A stretch of 7,366 nucleotides of DNA from an uncultured Pseudomonadota bacterium (GTDB taxonomy: Bacteria > Desulfobacterota_B > Binatia > UBA9968), in assembly GCA_946478635.1 (NCBI GenBank), contig CAMLCX010000235.1, positions 1 to 7,366 on the forward strand, in the 5' to 3' direction. Numbering within the stretch: the first letter of the stretch is position 1; each line of letters starts with the position of its first letter. The position numbers were made by a program, and so were the translations under genes. Below are positions 6,484 through 7,366 of this stretch, in pieces. Under the pieces are notes generated by a model, which saw only the letters and a program-made list of their open reading frames with translations, was not told the DNA's origin and did not search any database.

Positions 6484-7026
6484 ATGTCTTCTTCGCAACT
6501 CACGCCGGATCAGGCCAAATTCATCCTGGGCATGGCTTTGCCCACGCTTAAGAATGAACACCAGACCACGAGGCGGGTGATCGAAGCTATTCCACTCGAC
6601 AAAGGTGACTATCGTCCCGACGCGGTTTCGAAAACCGCGCTGGAGCTGGCGTGGCACATCGTAGCGTCGGAGCAGCGCTTTTTCAGCGGAATACCTGTGG
6701 GCGCGTTTGATTTCAGTCCCATTCCCCGGCCGGAGCCGGTCACAAACTCCGCCGGCATTGCCGCCTGGTTTGATGAGAGCTTTGCCGCGAATTTACGGAA
6801 GCTCGAAGGGCTCAGCGGTGAGCAACTCGCCCGGTCGATGGATTTCCGGGGCATGTTCCAGCTTCCCGCGGTCGGCTTCATACAGCTGGCGCTGAACCAC
6901 ACCATCCACCATCGCGGACAGCTCTCCGTGTACCTGCGTCCCATGGGCGGCAAAGTGCCGTCGATCTACGGCGAGAGCTACGACGCCACGCAGGCCCGGC
7001 TGGCGAAGGAAAGCAAAGCCAGCTAA
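6484..7026 (+). CDS. DinB/YfiT-superfamily putative metal-dependent protein
   Basis: This is a 180-residue protein of the DinB-like four-helix-bundle superfamily (DinB_2 PF12867 / DinB PF05163), at the usual family length. The expected metal-binding histidines are visible: His58 in LAWHIVASEQRFF, and His139 and His143 in LALNHTIHHRGQLSVYLRPMG, the signature C-terminal helix. Other members include thiol S-transferases that use bacillithiol or mycothiol, and DNA-damage-inducible proteins, but most have no known reaction, so the substrate is left open. It is probably cytoplasmic, as no signal peptide is seen. It has its own promoter candidate and RBS and sits 472 bases from the kinase gene, so it appears to be a single-gene unit. 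After the stop, an imperfect hairpin (CAGCA 7042-7046 with TGCTG 7058-7062) lacks a T tract. Confidence 0.95.
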   Translation: MSSSQLTPDQAKFILGMALPTLKNEHQTTRRVIEAIPLDKGDYRPDAVSKTALELAWHIVASEQRFFSGIPVGAFDFSPIPRPEPVTNSAGIAAWFDESFAANLRKLEGLSGEQLARSMDFRGMFQLPAVGFIQLALNHTIHHRGQLSVYLRPMGGKVPSIYGESYDATQARLAKESKAS

Positions 7027-7183
7027 CTCTGACTTGCCCTTCAGCACGACCGGGTCATGCTGGCGAGACCACTCGTTGGCTTCGGCAATGCGCCTGAAGA
7101 TAACAACCCCAGGCTCTCCCCTTGTTGAATCAGCCAGGCGATTTCTCTACGGTAACTGGCCGGCGGGTTCAGTCACGAGTCCA

Positions 7184-7366
7184 CTAGGAGTGGGCCTGGC
7201 GGCTGGCCAGTCTGCCTGCGTCTGTCTGGCTAACCTGGTCTTGATCTGTCTCCTTCAGGAACTCGATGCCGTACAGGTACAGAGCGCGATAGCGGACCGT
7301 TCCGAAGATGCGGACCCGTTCCTTGCGTCCGGGCGGAAGAAATTCAACCTGAATTTGAGATCCCAG
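7184..7366 (-). CDS. PilZ-domain protein, C-terminal end (partial)
   Basis: The minus-strand frame is open from the right edge to a TAG at 7186-7184, giving 60 residues. The visible part begins with IQVEFLPPGRKERVRIFGTV and continues RYRALYLYGIEFL. This matches the last strands of PilZ domains: a lipid-like P-x-G turn, a V-R-x-x-G-x-V-R-x-R strand and a final YGIEF strand. PilZ proteins usually bind cyclic di-GMP and control motility, exopolysaccharide or enzyme activity in the cytoplasm. The binding motifs RxxxR and D/NxSxxG lie in the N-terminal half, outside the window, so ligand binding cannot be judged. After the domain there is a polar tail of about 23 residues with several Gln, Asp and Ser. 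The stop codon lies in a small hairpin (CCACT 7181-7185 with AGTGG 7189-7193). The protein would be convergent with the DinB-family gene. Confidence 0.75.
   Translation of the reverse strand: MGSQIQVEFLPPGRKERVRIFGTVRYRALYLYGIEFLKETDQDQVSQTDAGRLASRQAHS

Overview
The window looks like chromosomal DNA from a soil-type Acidobacteriota bacterium (Solibacter/Koribacter-like). This is inferred from its gene families, not from a marker gene. The clues are an ECF sigma factor of the kinase-associated type fused by an ATGA overlap to a very large Ser/Thr kinase with a TolB/PD40 propeller, plus a di-haem peroxidase, a DinB-like protein, a PilZ-domain protein and moderately high GC. No mobile element, CRISPR array, tRNA or rRNA was seen.

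Layout: (1) 1-289, the 3' end of a YjdJ-type GNAT acetyltransferase gene on the + strand. (2) 290-540, a gap between convergent genes. It holds two overlapping inverted repeats, a 16-bp perfect palindrome and a good rho-independent terminator. (3) 541-2438, a minus-strand operon: a di-haem cytochrome c peroxidase/MauG-family gene, then a small secreted protein of unknown function, joined by an ATGA overlap. (4) 2439-2634, a divergent control region with a hairpin and a weak candidate promoter. (5) 2635-6011, a plus-strand operon: an ECF sigma factor (GTG start) and a 934-residue membrane Ser/Thr kinase, also joined by an ATGA overlap. (6) 6012-6483, 472 bases without a supportable gene. (7) 6484-7026, a DinB/YfiT-superfamily protein on the + strand with its own ribosome binding site. 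(8) 7184-7366, the C-terminal end of a minus-strand PilZ-domain protein that runs off the right edge.

How the genes may work together: the kinase has a cytoplasmic catalytic domain, one membrane span and a predicted periplasmic beta-propeller, so it reads as an envelope sensor. No anti-sigma gene is present. In the sigma factor, the acidic motif that normally contacts RNA polymerase in region 2.2 is replaced by Gln-Ser-Thr-Ala. This fits a scheme in which the kinase activates its partner sigma factor by phosphorylation, as described for EcfP/PknT in Vibrio. The divergent peroxidase/secreted-protein operon shares the control region and is a natural candidate target, but that link is inference.
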